Positions 28,222 through 37,239 of a DNA stretch of 64,000 nt are shown piece by piece (the first letter of the stretch is position 1; each line of letters starts with the position of its first letter). A program made the translations under genes and the position numbers. The notes beneath the pieces were generated by a model. It was not told where the DNA came from, made no database searches, and saw only the letters and a list, made by a program, of their open reading frames with translations. Origin of the DNA: Maribacter hydrothermalis (lineage in GTDB: Bacteria; Bacteroidota; Bacteroidia; Flavobacteriales; Flavobacteriaceae); assembly GCF_001913155.1 (NCBI RefSeq), contig NZ_CP018760.1, positions 4,092,001-4,156,000 on the forward strand. Direction: 5' to 3'.

Positions 28222-28975
28222 AAAGCAAATACAACGGGCGAATAAGTTTCGACATTTAGATGAAGTCGGAAGAACCAAAAAACAACGAAGAGAAGAACCC
28301 AAGTTAAATCGTCGAAGAGCTTCCAAAACTGCTCTTCCTTTGATATTGATTGCTTGTGAAGGTAAAAATACAGAGCCATCATATTTTAATCAATTTGAAT
28401 TAAAGTCTGTAGAAATTGAGCCAAAAGGCGATGGGTATAGTCATTTATCACTTGTACATTGGGCTGAGAAACTAGAAAAAGCTAAAACCTACGATGAAGT
28501 ATGGTGTGTTTTTGATGCTGACCCCAAACCTGGAGACCCAAATTGGGCGCACAACTTTAATAATGCCATCTGGACAGCCGAAAAGAAGAATTATCACGTC
28601 GGATATACCCATCAGGCTTTTGAATATTGGCTAATTTTACATTTTGAAGACCATCAAGGCGGAAGTATAAATCGAGCAGATTATAATAAAAAACTAAATC
28701 AATTAATAAATCCATTAGGTGCAAGTTTTGACGGTAACGGCTCAAAAGAGATAACTCCTGAACTATTTGCCCTATTGCAAGGTAATGACCCGTCATCTGG
28801 AAAACCAAGAGTTGAATTAGCAATTTGCAGGGCTAAAAGAATTTATGATAAACATGACCACAAAAATCCCGCTCAAGAAGAGTCTTCAACAAATATTTTT
28901 GAACTAGTTTTAAGATTGATAAATTTTGACATAGATGATTCTGATAAAATTTTAATTGACACACTTTGTGATTGA
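28211..28975 (+). CDS. RloB-like TOPRIM-type effector
   Basis: The likely start is the ATG at 28211 (MLNKKQIQRANKFRH), preceded by AAGAAGAA; an earlier ATG lies inside the ATPase gene. The 254-residue protein has LILIACEGKNTEPSYFNQF near 44-62, the RloB signature with its conserved glutamate, and DEVWCVFDADPKPGDP near 95-110 with a D-x-D pair, together a TOPRIM-like metal site. YTHQAFEYWLILHFEDH is another family block. RloB proteins pair with AAA ATPases; the lactococcal abortive-infection system AbiL has, as far as I recall, the same two components. Probable function is DNA or RNA cleavage on activation. Confidence 0.88.
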   Translation: MLNKKQIQRANKFRHLDEVGRTKKQRREEPKLNRRRASKTALPLILIACEGKNTEPSYFNQFELKSVEIEPKGDGYSHLSLVHWAEKLEKAKTYDEVWCVFDADPKPGDPNWAHNFNNAIWTAEKKNYHVGYTHQAFEYWLILHFEDHQGGSINRADYNKKLNQLINPLGASFDGNGSKEITPELFALLQGNDPSSGKPRVELAICRAKRIYDKHDHKNPAQEESSTNIFELVLRLINFDIDDSDKILIDTLCD

Positions 28976-28993
28976 TTTCCACCATTAGTTTCT

Positions 28994-29214
28994 GACCTAA
29001 GAGAATTTTGGTAAAACAATAGGGGAGAGGAGCGTTAAGAATTTTAGGGGGCTGGTTACAAAAATTATTGACTCTAAAATTGTTTGTATTGCCTTAAAGC
29101 AGTCTTAAGAGTTACAATTGATCCTAAAATTTAGCGACCGACCCGTACATTGTTTCTAAAATTATCTGTAAGCCTTGATTTTTTTGTTTCTTTTTTTATC
29201 AAGAAAAAAAGAAA
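28994..29214 (+). repeat. island B element 1 (imperfect hairpin after the RloB gene)
   Basis: It begins 19 bp after the RloB stop. The arms are GAGAATTTTGGTAAAACAAT / ATTGTTTCTAAAATT and GAGCGTTAAGAATTTTAGG / CCTAAAATTTAGCG, around a variable centre of about 50 nt. It closes with the T/A hairpin TTTCTTTTTTT-atcaag-AAAAAAAGAAA (29188-29214), which could also terminate transcription. Near-identical copies lie at 33781 and 46701, a divergent one at 42458. Confidence 0.85.
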
Positions 29215-29237
29215 GGAATATTCAATCCTTAACTTAA

Positions 29238-29693
29238 TCAGTATTTTTTATCTAAAAGGTAACAATCAAATAAAACATCATCGAAAACTCCATTTTCAAA
29301 GACTTGTTCACAAATAGCCAATTTTGTTTCTGAATCAAAATTGGTTTGATTCATTCTTTCGGCTTCCGCAATGTAATCTACCCACATTCGCAAATCAATT
29401 ACATCTTGATTCTCGTATATAATTTTTGCAATTTTCAAATCAGGGTCAGACGCCTTTATTAAAACCGTCCACTTCTGAAATCCAGCAATCTGTGCAATTA
29501 TGTGCTGAGCTTTCATTAGAGTCAATTTTTCTTCATCAAGATTGAAATCGTAAATAATTGTTCCAACATCAAAATACTTTGGCTCATATTCATATAACCA
29601 ATCACGATCTACCTTGTCGGAGACGGGTTTTTTGGTTTTAAAATCTCTGTGTAAGTTTTTAGATTGAAGTTTAAAGAAATCAATAGTATTCAT
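29238..29693 (-). CDS. hypothetical protein, oppositely oriented gene inside the island
   Basis: This 151-residue protein is acidic and soluble, with no signal or membrane segment. A central stretch KLTLMKAQHIIAQIAGFQKWTVLIKAS resembles a short helical motif found in toxin-antitoxin-associated or glyoxalase-related proteins, but I would not name a family. It is the only leftward gene in the island and lies between the B1 element and the M1 spacer, that is, outside the regular start-gene-B frame. Codon use is AT-rich like its neighbours. It may be an independent later insertion. Confidence 0.65.
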   Translation of the reverse strand: MNTIDFFKLQSKNLHRDFKTKKPVSDKVDRDWLYEYEPKYFDVGTIIYDFNLDEEKLTLMKAQHIIAQIAGFQKWTVLIKASDPDLKIAKIIYENQDVIDLRMWVDYIAEAERMNQTNFDSETKLAICEQVFENGVFDDVLFDCYLLDKKY

Positions 29694-29908
29694 AATATAA
29701 TCCTTTATTCCAAAGATTATTATCCAAGAGATTATGCGTTCGTATACTTTTGTCGGATAATAAGCCTTGATGGTTTATATTATCAATTATGGCGGATGAA
29801 ATCTTTGCACGAACGAGCAGGCATACCATAAACACCTTTTCAAATTTAAACATTTTGTTCTAATTATTTCCAGACAAAATATTTTTTCATTCACAACATT
29901 GAAAAAGT

Positions 29909-29941
29909 GTATAGAAATTTACTTGCCGAGAAATTTTATAC
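29909..29941 (+). repeat. short covarying hairpin, copy 1a
   Basis: GTATAGAAATTT pairs with AAATTTTATAC; stem tip pairs GTATA/TATAC, with one bulged G as in all copies. Confidence 0.8.
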
Positions 29942-30097
29942 TATTGTGGCAAGCTGACGAGAACTGCGTAAATTTTTTTGTAACGTATATTTTATCGAAT
30001 GCGGATTTTAAAAGAGAATTTTAAATAATGACATATCTTTACATTATGTCAAATAGAAACTAAATAAAGGTTTCTAGGAACATGGAAGGTAGCAAGG

Positions 30098-30130
30098 GCT
30101 AAGAATTTTACTCGCAGAGAAAATTTTAGC
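30098..30130 (+). repeat. short covarying hairpin, copy 1b
   Basis: GCTAAGAATTTT pairs with AAATTTTAGC around loop ACTCGCAGAGA; stem tip GCTAA/TTAGC, one bulged G. Confidence 0.8.
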
Positions 30131-30230
30131 TATTGAGGCAAGCTGACGAGAATGGCATAGAAAAAAATCTTGCAGGGTTTTTCCTCGAATACGAGAATTT
30201 TAAATGAACCCAAAAGGCTAGCTTTTAAAT

Positions 30231-30316
30231 GGCGGTGGCAAGCGGTGGCAAATTGTGTTTAAAATAAATTGCCTGAGCAATTTGATTTTAAAAAGCAATC
30301 GAGCGTTTGGCAGCGG
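30231..30316 (+). repeat. long attC-like imperfect hairpin, copy 1
   Basis: The arms (from GGCGGTGGCAAGCG and to GAGCGTTTGGCAGCGGC) pair over about 40 positions with an apical tetraloop-like CTGA closed by AAATTGC/GCAATTT, and an unpaired TGGCAA bulge in the left arm. Confidence 0.8.
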
Positions 30317-30853
30317 CTATTTTACATAACGGCAAATTATGAGTACAGACGAAAGGTTTGTCGCTAGGGTTTTCGAATTTCGAAGTTTGGAATAAAATTT
30401 CTTTTGTGTATAAAATTTGAGGAAACGTAAATTAAAAAGGCCGATGACCCCGTTGGTAATTTCCTTAAAAACTATAAACGTTAGGGATATTTTACATAAT
30501 AGAATTATGACTTACAGCTAAGATGTTTTAACCTAAAATACTTATAGCCCAATCTGTATCATAATGTCTTGCGTTATGACACTTTGCTTTGGTAAAGCAA
30601 AGTATTTTGTACTTCTCTTTCTTAAATTTTTCTTCTAAAAAGTTTCTTCTCAAAAGGTAATGGAACACTTATTATGCGAACCGACGGTAGGAGGGGAGTG
30701 TAATGTGTGTGGAATGGTATGTTACTACAATTATTTAATTTATTACACTTTTCCGTAATTAAGTACTTGTTAAAATTCACTAATTTTATACATCCCTCCC
30801 TTTATGGATTAAGCATTCATGAATGCACATTTACCAATATTATTTAATAAACT

Positions 30854-33769
30854 ATGGCATTCTTTATTGAAAACAAAAAAGACTTTAAACTAGAAGTTGA
30901 CAAAGGTGAAATTGGATTTAGACAGTGCCAACTAGGAGCGGTTTGGGCTGTCAAAAGCCATTACACTAAAAGTAATAAACCTGCTTTAATAAGTATGCCT
31001 ACAGGTTCGGGCAAGACCGCATTAATGATTGCAATTTGTTTTGAGCTTAATATTAAGAAGGTATTAATAATCACTCCTTCAGTGGTAATAAGAAAACAAA
31101 TTTCAGATGTCTTTAGTGATTTGGAAATATTGAGAACAATAAAAGCTTATGGAGGCGAAAATAATCCAAGAGTAAATAATCACATAGGATACTTAAAAAA
31201 TGAAACAGCATGGGCAGATGCAACAGAACCCTATGATGTAATTGTTTCCACTCCGCATAGCTGCTCCTCGGAAATGAAAGAAAATATTGCACCACCTAAG
31301 GGTCTTTTTGACTTAGTAATTATAGACGAAGCACATCATACGCCTGCTAAGATTTATAGTAGCGTTTTTAAGGATCATCCTGATTCGAAAATAATTTTAT
31401 TGACCGCTACTCCATTCAGAAGAGACCGAAAAAGAATTCAAGGTCATTTAATATATCATTATCCTATGGCAGAGGCATTAAAGGACAAAATATATAGACC
31501 TGTAAGCTTTATAAATGTTGATACTAAAAGTGGAGAAAGTAAAGAAAAAGATAACCTTTTAGCTGATGCAGCAATAGAAAAATTGAGAGCTGAACAAGTT
31601 AATAATCCAAATGCTCAATTGTTAATCAAAACTAAAAGAATTAATTCTGCAGAAGAATTAAAAAAAATATATGAAGACAAAGGTATAACAGTTGGTTTGA
31701 TTCATAGTGGAAATAGCACATATCTGAATGAAGACTGCTTAAGTAAATGTAAAAAAGGAGAACTCGAAAGTTTAATTGCTGTTGGTATGATCGGAGAAGG
31801 GCTAGATATACCAACCTTAAAAATAAGTGTTCTACACGATATACCCAGAACATTGCCAACCACTATACAGTTCATAGGTCGAATTTCTAGAATACATAAA
31901 GAACAAATTGGAAATGCCACATTAATTGCGGATAGAAACTATGTCAAGGGAGAAGTAAAGAAGTTGTATTATTTTGACAGGTCTTGGGATTTATTAATAC
32001 CTGAACTGGTAGAAAAAATTGTTTCGAATTCGCCATTGTTTCCAGATTTAGAAACTAGCGAATTAAACCCATTTGGAATAAACCCAAATGATATTAAGCC
32101 ATTTTTCAGCACAAAAATATATAAGACGAAAGTTGGATTTGAGTTTTTAAAAGGGTTTCATAATAGGATGCCTTCGGGAATTGAATTAGCCTTTACTCAT
32201 CAAGAAAATATTAATTCTCCATTAATTTTAATAACAAAACATAAGAAAACATTGTCTTGGGGTAAAGAATTGGCACTTTTTCAAGATGATTATGATTTAC
32301 ATGTTTTGTATTTAATTGATGATTTTTTATTTGAAAGTACGACCTCTGATTTCATTTTGAATCAAATTAAATCAAAATTGTTTGATACAAAAAAATATGA
32401 GGTAGTTCCTGCATCTTATATAAGAAATGGGTTAAATGATAATTCAATTGGACAGTATTTTATGGTAGGGATGTCTAATATTTATGGAAATGGGGCATCT
32501 AACCCTTCATACAAGATGTTAATGGGTCTCGAGGTGGAATCTGCTATAAATCATTCAGATGGGGCTGTATTTTCATTTGGACATGCATTATCAAGAATCG
32601 ATGAAGATGAGACAAGAGGGATTGCTATTAAAAATGGTCGAATTTGGGCTATTAAAAGAAAGACTATTAAAGAATTTTCTTTATGGTGCAATCATATTCA
32701 TTCATTAATTAAACTTGGTAATAACGAGTCTGAAATTCCCAGAATGGCCAGGTTGGCAAAATTTAAGACCGTTGAAAAATTTGAAGACAATCCTATTTCT
32801 GTTTTATTTGAAAATGTAATTTTCCAAATTGAAATTGTAAAAATCACAAAAGGAGATAAAGTCTATGAAGGTTTTATTCCTGAAATTCATTTTGATAGCT
32901 TATCCGCTAATAATAAAAGAATTGATTGTACAATTAGTGTTGAAGAGGATGAAATAGCAAAAGCTTTTTTTGACTTTGAAGGTGAAAAAAAATGGATTAT
33001 TGTATCAGAAAATGATATAAATATTTTCATGGACATTCAATTCAAGGATCCATTAAATATGAATTTTGAACTCTTTATCAATGAATTTCCGCCTCTAATA
33101 ATATATCAAAATACAAAGACACAAAAAGGTACAACATTATTTGAGCCAAAAATAGAACAGCAAAAATTTGATGCCGAGCTTTTTAAGGCAATAGAAGGTG
33201 GGTGGGATGAAACTGACGTTAAGAAGGAATCTAAGGAGCCTGAAGAAGATGGTAAAATTTATAATGTACAACAAAAGACAATTAGCGTAATTAAAAATAG
33301 TGACGATTATTCGGATGAAGAGGATATTATTGTTGTAGATGATGGCGCAGGGGAAATTGCAGATGTAATTTGGTTTTCATTTAAAAGAAAAACGGTTAAT
33401 TTCTTCCATTGTAAATTTTCTAGTACAGACAATCCAGGGGCAGATATGAGAAATTTTACAGAACTTTTTCAACAGGCTATGAGAAATTTTATTTGGATAA
33501 GAGCTAGTTCAATAATCAAACAATTGCTCTATCGAGTGACAAATACAGAGAATTCTAAAATTTTAGATGAAAAACAAGATGAGCTCAATAACTTACATGA
33601 TGAATTCATCGCAACAGATTGGAATTATAAGGTTTTTTTAGTTCAACCTGGGCTTTCAAAATCTGCTGTATTTAAAGACAATATGACCAATGTAGAAAAA
33701 TTACTTTTAATAATACGAGATAGACTGAATAGTTCTGGAAGTGAGCTTGAAATTTGGGCTTCTGAATGA
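30854..33769 (+). CDS. superfamily II helicase with C-terminal nuclease-like domain (defence-associated)
   Basis: The 971-residue protein has a ResIII-type helicase core in residues 1-400: motif I SMPTGSGKTALM (48-58), DEAH box VIIDEAHHTP (155-163), motif III LLTATPFRR, and in lobe 2 AVGMIGEGLDIPTLK and QFIGRISRIH. The middle (about 410-780) is unassigned. Near the end GEIADVIWFSFKRK and VNFFHCKFSSTDNPGADM give E834-A-D837 and H852-x-K854, a spacing that recalls a PD-(D/E)xK-like core, followed by a helix (FTELFQQAMRNFIWIRA). It is the only gene between its start-type unit and the B2 element, so it should work as a single-gene system or with a partner elsewhere. Confidence 0.85.
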   Translation: MAFFIENKKDFKLEVDKGEIGFRQCQLGAVWAVKSHYTKSNKPALISMPTGSGKTALMIAICFELNIKKVLIITPSVVIRKQISDVFSDLEILRTIKAYGGENNPRVNNHIGYLKNETAWADATEPYDVIVSTPHSCSSEMKENIAPPKGLFDLVIIDEAHHTPAKIYSSVFKDHPDSKIILLTATPFRRDRKRIQGHLIYHYPMAEALKDKIYRPVSFINVDTKSGESKEKDNLLADAAIEKLRAEQVNNPNAQLLIKTKRINSAEELKKIYEDKGITVGLIHSGNSTYLNEDCLSKCKKGELESLIAVGMIGEGLDIPTLKISVLHDIPRTLPTTIQFIGRISRIHKEQIGNATLIADRNYVKGEVKKLYYFDRSWDLLIPELVEKIVSNSPLFPDLETSELNPFGINPNDIKPFFSTKIYKTKVGFEFLKGFHNRMPSGIELAFTHQENINSPLILITKHKKTLSWGKELALFQDDYDLHVLYLIDDFLFESTTSDFILNQIKSKLFDTKKYEVVPASYIRNGLNDNSIGQYFMVGMSNIYGNGASNPSYKMLMGLEVESAINHSDGAVFSFGHALSRIDEDETRGIAIKNGRIWAIKRKTIKEFSLWCNHIHSLIKLGNNESEIPRMARLAKFKTVEKFEDNPISVLFENVIFQIEIVKITKGDKVYEGFIPEIHFDSLSANNKRIDCTISVEEDEIAKAFFDFEGEKKWIIVSENDINIFMDIQFKDPLNMNFELFINEFPPLIIYQNTKTQKGTTLFEPKIEQQKFDAELFKAIEGGWDETDVKKESKEPEEDGKIYNVQQKTISVIKNSDDYSDEEDIIVVDDGAGEIADVIWFSFKRKTVNFFHCKFSSTDNPGADMRNFTELFQQAMRNFIWIRASSIIKQLLYRVTNTENSKILDEKQDELNNLHDEFIATDWNYKVFLVQPGLSKSAVFKDNMTNVEKLLLIIRDRLNSSGSELEIWASE

Positions 33770-33780
33770 CATTTTTTTTC

Positions 33781-34004
33781 TGGCCTAAGAGAACTTTGGC
33801 TAAAACAATAGGGGAGACGAGCGGTAAAAATTTTAGGGAGCTGGTTACAAGTTTTGTTGATTTGTAAAAAGTTTGAAAAAGTTAAAAGTAATCTTAAGGG
33901 TCAGAATAGATCCTAAAATTTAGCGATCGACCCGTACATTGTTTCCAAAATTATCTGTAAGCCTTGATTTTTTTGTTTCTTTTTTTATCAAGAAAAAAAG
34001 AAAA
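33781..34004 (+). repeat. island B element 2 (after the helicase)
   Basis: It begins 12 bp after the helicase stop (GGCCTAAGAGAACTTTGGC) and matches B1 and B4 over most of its length. Stem arms are GAGCGGTAAAAATTTTAGG and CCTAAAATTTAGCG; the T/A hairpin is at 33976-34003. Confidence 0.85.
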
Positions 34005-34149
34005 CATGATAAAGTAGTATTTTTAAGTAGGATCAAAAAAAGCAGAATAAGGTTAAGACTATATCTTATTTTAAAATGTAATAATCACATTTTTAACGCT
34101 TTAACAAAAATTACTTAACTTTATAAAACCAACACTAACCATTACCAGC

Positions 34150-34839
34150 ATGATACACAAAGAGCTACGTGACCAGCCTAAGCAACTTTTCAAATTAAGC
34201 CAACTAATTAATGATGGCACAATTTCAATGGATGATTTATCTGAAATCATACCTGGAATAATGCATGTGAATTCTCGTACCGACCTTGGTATCGAATATA
34301 TTTCTAAACAGGGGTGTGATTTACTCGGTTATTCATTAGAAGAGTTAAATGAACTAGGAGGAGAGATTTTTGAAAAGCATCAATCTGAATACACAAGAAC
34401 GGTTACTTACGGAAAGCTAATGAATGAATTATCAAAGGATGACATTGGACATGTGATACCTTTTTTTCAAGATTGGCAATATAGGGAGGACGAAAAGCCA
34501 ATGTTTCATTTTACTTCAACTAAAATATTGAACGAAACACAGCTTATTTCAATATCACTTTTTCCGCGCGAAATAGAGTACTTGACAAATAAAGTGAATA
34601 ATCTATTCGGCATGAACAAGACTCTGGAAACTTACTTTTTTCAATACAAAACCTTAACAAAAAGAGAGAAAGAAGTTTTAGCTCATTTAGGAAATGAACT
34701 TAGTAGGAAGGAAATCTCCATGTTGCTTTTCATTGATCCAAAAACAGTAAAAAAACACTGCGAAAACATCTTCAAAAAATTAGGCACAAATAAACGAACA
34801 GAAATCAAAAAAATCGCAGATGCTTTTCGATTGATTTAA
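34150..34839 (+). CDS. LuxR-type transcriptional regulator with PAS-like N-terminus
   Basis: The 229-residue protein ends in a complete LuxR/GerE helix-turn-helix (LTKREKEVLAHLGNELSRKEISMLLFIDPKTVKKHCENIFKKLG, about 168-212). The N-terminal part (IMHVNSRTDLGIEYISKQGCDLLGYSLEELNELGG) looks like a PAS fold, as in many Bacteroidota LuxR proteins that sense an unknown ligand. No receiver domain is present. It lies 73 bp before a large lipoprotein gene and may control it. Both genes sit between a B element and an M spacer, outside the regular cassette frame. Confidence 0.88.
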   Translation: MIHKELRDQPKQLFKLSQLINDGTISMDDLSEIIPGIMHVNSRTDLGIEYISKQGCDLLGYSLEELNELGGEIFEKHQSEYTRTVTYGKLMNELSKDDIGHVIPFFQDWQYREDEKPMFHFTSTKILNETQLISISLFPREIEYLTNKVNNLFGMNKTLETYFFQYKTLTKREKEVLAHLGNELSRKEISMLLFIDPKTVKKHCENIFKKLGTNKRTEIKKIADAFRLI

Positions 34840-34911
34840 AAATAAGCCGTTTGGCGTATTGATTGGTAAAATTAAAACTTTTAATTTTCTATTTTACTAA
34901 ATGACAACCTC

Positions 34912-36837
34912 ATGAAAAAACTAATCTACTATTTCACGCTTGTATTTTTCATAATAGCCTGCGGTGGCAGTGACGACAATGGTGGTGTAATGACAGATGA
35001 TACCCCTATCGGAATGGACGATGACGTTGTATCGGAAGAAGGAAGTTTTGATATTTCCATTGAAAGCACGGATATAAGTTCATTTCAAATCATCGAGCTT
35101 GGAATTCCAAATGATATTCAATTAAGTCAAAACACATATCAAGCTTCATTTGGTTCAGAAGAAATTACTGTGACATTAAGCGAGAATAACTCGCTTTCAT
35201 TCATGGTTCCAGATATCCAGAGTGGAAATTATAATTTTATTATCGACATTGGTAATAAGAAAGGGAAATTAGACTTCAAACTTTCGCAAATAGAAGATGT
35301 AGAAAATGTAGAAGAGTTTTTAAACCAAGAATTATTCAACCCCCTTAACGACTCTAGAGACGAGGCAAACTCTGCTCTAGAAAATCCAGACATTTTAGAT
35401 GAAGAACGAACACTAATAGGTCAGGGCAATGAATTTTATAATGTTGCCCAACAGGCATTTGAAAATTTGACAAGCGATGAGAAACAACAATTGTCTAAAT
35501 TGTTAATTGCGAATGAAATTACGTTTGTGCTTGATGAAACAACAGGTAAAACTAGTTCAAAGTCGATTTTTGATTTCGAAGCACTCGATGCTGATGCTAA
35601 AAAATTAGTCATTGCAAAAATTAAATTGGTTGCAATTATAGGAACAGTAACAGCTGTCTTGCTAACACCTGAGCCAGTAATAACCAAAGTAATTGCTGTT
35701 TTAGCAGGTGCCTACGGGGTATATAAGCTTTGGGATGTAATAAGAATAAGGGAAAGAATAATTAATAGGATTTTCATTCCTATAGAAAACCTGTTAGAAT
35801 CTATTTCAGGAAAATCAAGTTCTACATACTCTAAAAGTCAAGATTTAAATTTCACAAATGATATTCCAACAAACTTCACCGTAAATTCTAAGGGCCGCAA
35901 AATAATTAGAGATGATGAGAACCATCCCGATGCAAGAATTGCTGATGCAGTTAAGGAAATTAATGAGACGGATAGGAAACATAACGAGTTAAAGAGTAAA
36001 ATAGACCAATTGTTAAATGTGGTCGGTTCTTTTTTTGGCTTGGGAGACAACCGTATTCAGGAGACAAGTGGGCTTCCAGAATCGGCCACAGAAGAAATTA
36101 TAACAGTAGCACTTGAAAACTTCTTTGTTGAAAACCATCCCGAAGAAATTGAGGTCAGTATAGTTGCATTGGATGGCAACACTTTACAATTAAAATTCAC
36201 TTCTCAGAGCAATGAGCCAAAACAATTCACAGCAAATTTGATTTATAATGACGGAGATTTTAGAACTGAAACAGCCCTTAATATAAACTTAGAAGTGGAT
36301 ACTAATACAGGTTATTGGGCTGGCAGAATGATTATGGATAATAGAGTTGGCTTAGAACCTTGTCAAGATGATCGCGACAATGATGGTGAATTAGATTATG
36401 ACGCAGATTGTGGTACAGGAGGCTGCCAATCATGTAGCAGAGCTCTATTCGGTAGTTCATGGGGTAGTTCAAGCAATATTGAATTTACAGATTCTGAAAT
36501 ACAATCAGAAAACAACTTTAGAATGCGTTATACTATCGGAGGAAGCTCTACAAGTACATGGATAAGCTGTTATACTGCTGAAATAAATAATAATGAAGAT
36601 TTCAACGTAAATATTAATCATTACGCGCCTGATGATTGGGGAATTCCAGGAGGTGCTACTCTGCAGAATATAAGTTTTACAATTACGGAAAAATCTAATG
36701 GTACTATGTCGGGCACTTGGACAGGAAATGTGCGTGTAGTGAATGTTCATTGTTTAGAAAGGTGCTCAGGTACATGGGAAGTTTCTTATGTTGATGGTAT
36801 TGGTGATTTTTGCAACAGAGTACCTTCAAATCCATAG
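34912..36837 (+). CDS. large lipoprotein of unknown function
   Basis: The 641-residue protein has a lipoprotein signal (YYFTLVFFIIACGGSDDNG, lipobox cysteine near 17, followed by the G-rich acidic sequence typical of surface-exported Bacteroidota lipoproteins). Parts are an N-terminal beta domain (SFDISIESTDISSFQIIELG), a helical middle with a hydrophobic stretch (AIIGTVTAVLLTPEPVITKVIAVLAGAYGVYKLW, about 243-275), a calcium-loop-like DDRDNDGELDYDADCG near 488 and cysteine pairs CGTGGCQSC and CLERCSG. The hydrophobic middle could insert into a membrane, so a toxin-like or surface-structure role is conceivable. I do not recognise the family. Confidence 0.75.
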   Translation: MKKLIYYFTLVFFIIACGGSDDNGGVMTDDTPIGMDDDVVSEEGSFDISIESTDISSFQIIELGIPNDIQLSQNTYQASFGSEEITVTLSENNSLSFMVPDIQSGNYNFIIDIGNKKGKLDFKLSQIEDVENVEEFLNQELFNPLNDSRDEANSALENPDILDEERTLIGQGNEFYNVAQQAFENLTSDEKQQLSKLLIANEITFVLDETTGKTSSKSIFDFEALDADAKKLVIAKIKLVAIIGTVTAVLLTPEPVITKVIAVLAGAYGVYKLWDVIRIRERIINRIFIPIENLLESISGKSSSTYSKSQDLNFTNDIPTNFTVNSKGRKIIRDDENHPDARIADAVKEINETDRKHNELKSKIDQLLNVVGSFFGLGDNRIQETSGLPESATEEIITVALENFFVENHPEEIEVSIVALDGNTLQLKFTSQSNEPKQFTANLIYNDGDFRTETALNINLEVDTNTGYWAGRMIMDNRVGLEPCQDDRDNDGELDYDADCGTGGCQSCSRALFGSSWGSSSNIEFTDSEIQSENNFRMRYTIGGSSTSTWISCYTAEINNNEDFNVNINHYAPDDWGIPGGATLQNISFTITEKSNGTMSGTWTGNVRVVNVHCLERCSGTWEVSYVDGIGDFCNRVPSNP

Positions 36838-36890
36838 TATTATTTTAAAAATTTAAACGCACTTTTTAAGCGTCTTAACACTCAGCCGTG

Positions 36891-36914
36891 TTCTTTTTTT
36901 ATCAAGAAAAAAAG
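36891..36914 (+). repeat. isolated copy of the B-element T/A hairpin end
   Basis: This 24-bp stretch is identical to 33977-34000 at the end of B2. The LuxR and lipoprotein genes lie exactly between the two copies, so it may be a duplication made when they entered. Confidence 0.75.
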
Positions 36915-37014
36915 ATAAACATTACGGTTACCGGTTACAATGTTGAAAGTCTATTTTATATAATATTAGAGGCACCTAAAGAAAAGCTTCAATCAAAGAC
37001 AAGAGGTAGCAAGT

Positions 37015-37046
37015 GCACAGAAATTTATTTTTCTTAAATTTTGTGC
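37015..37046 (+). repeat. short covarying hairpin, copy 2
   Basis: GCACAGAAATTT pairs with AAATTTTGTGC; stem tip GCACA/TGTGC, one bulged G. Confidence 0.8.
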
Positions 37047-37145
37047 TGTTGCGGCAAGCTGACGAGAATGTTGTGAAAAATTTATTGACGGACAGTTTCT
37101 CATAAATCACAAATTTCGAAAGAATCTAAAAGTTTTGCTTTTTTT

Positions 37146-37239
37146 GGCATTGGCAAGCGTTGGCAAATTGTGTTTAAATTTAAAATGCGTTTTTCAGCAA
37201 TTTAGAATTTAAAAATCAATCGAGCGATTGGCTAGCGGC
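37146..37239 (+). repeat. long attC-like imperfect hairpin, copy 2
   Basis: GGCATTGGCAAGCG pairs with CGATTGGCTAGCGGC and the inner arms TTTAAATTTAAAATGC with GCAATTTAGAATTTAAA around loop GTTTTTCA. It ends at GACATAACG of the first 30-mer. Confidence 0.75.

Larger units (their letters stand above)
29909..30717 (+). repeat. island M spacer 1 plus start-type unit before the helicase
   Basis: This non-coding block of about 800 bp holds, in order, two partial copies of the short-hairpin segment (29909-29941 and 30098-30130, each followed by GGCAAGCTGACGAGAA) and the long hairpin (30231-30316). Then come direct 30-mers at 30317-30350 and 30488-30519, an inverted one at 30548-30581, the T-rich block and the purine tract ending GTGTGGAATGG at 30717, which is 137 bp before the helicase ATG. 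Confidence 0.85.
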
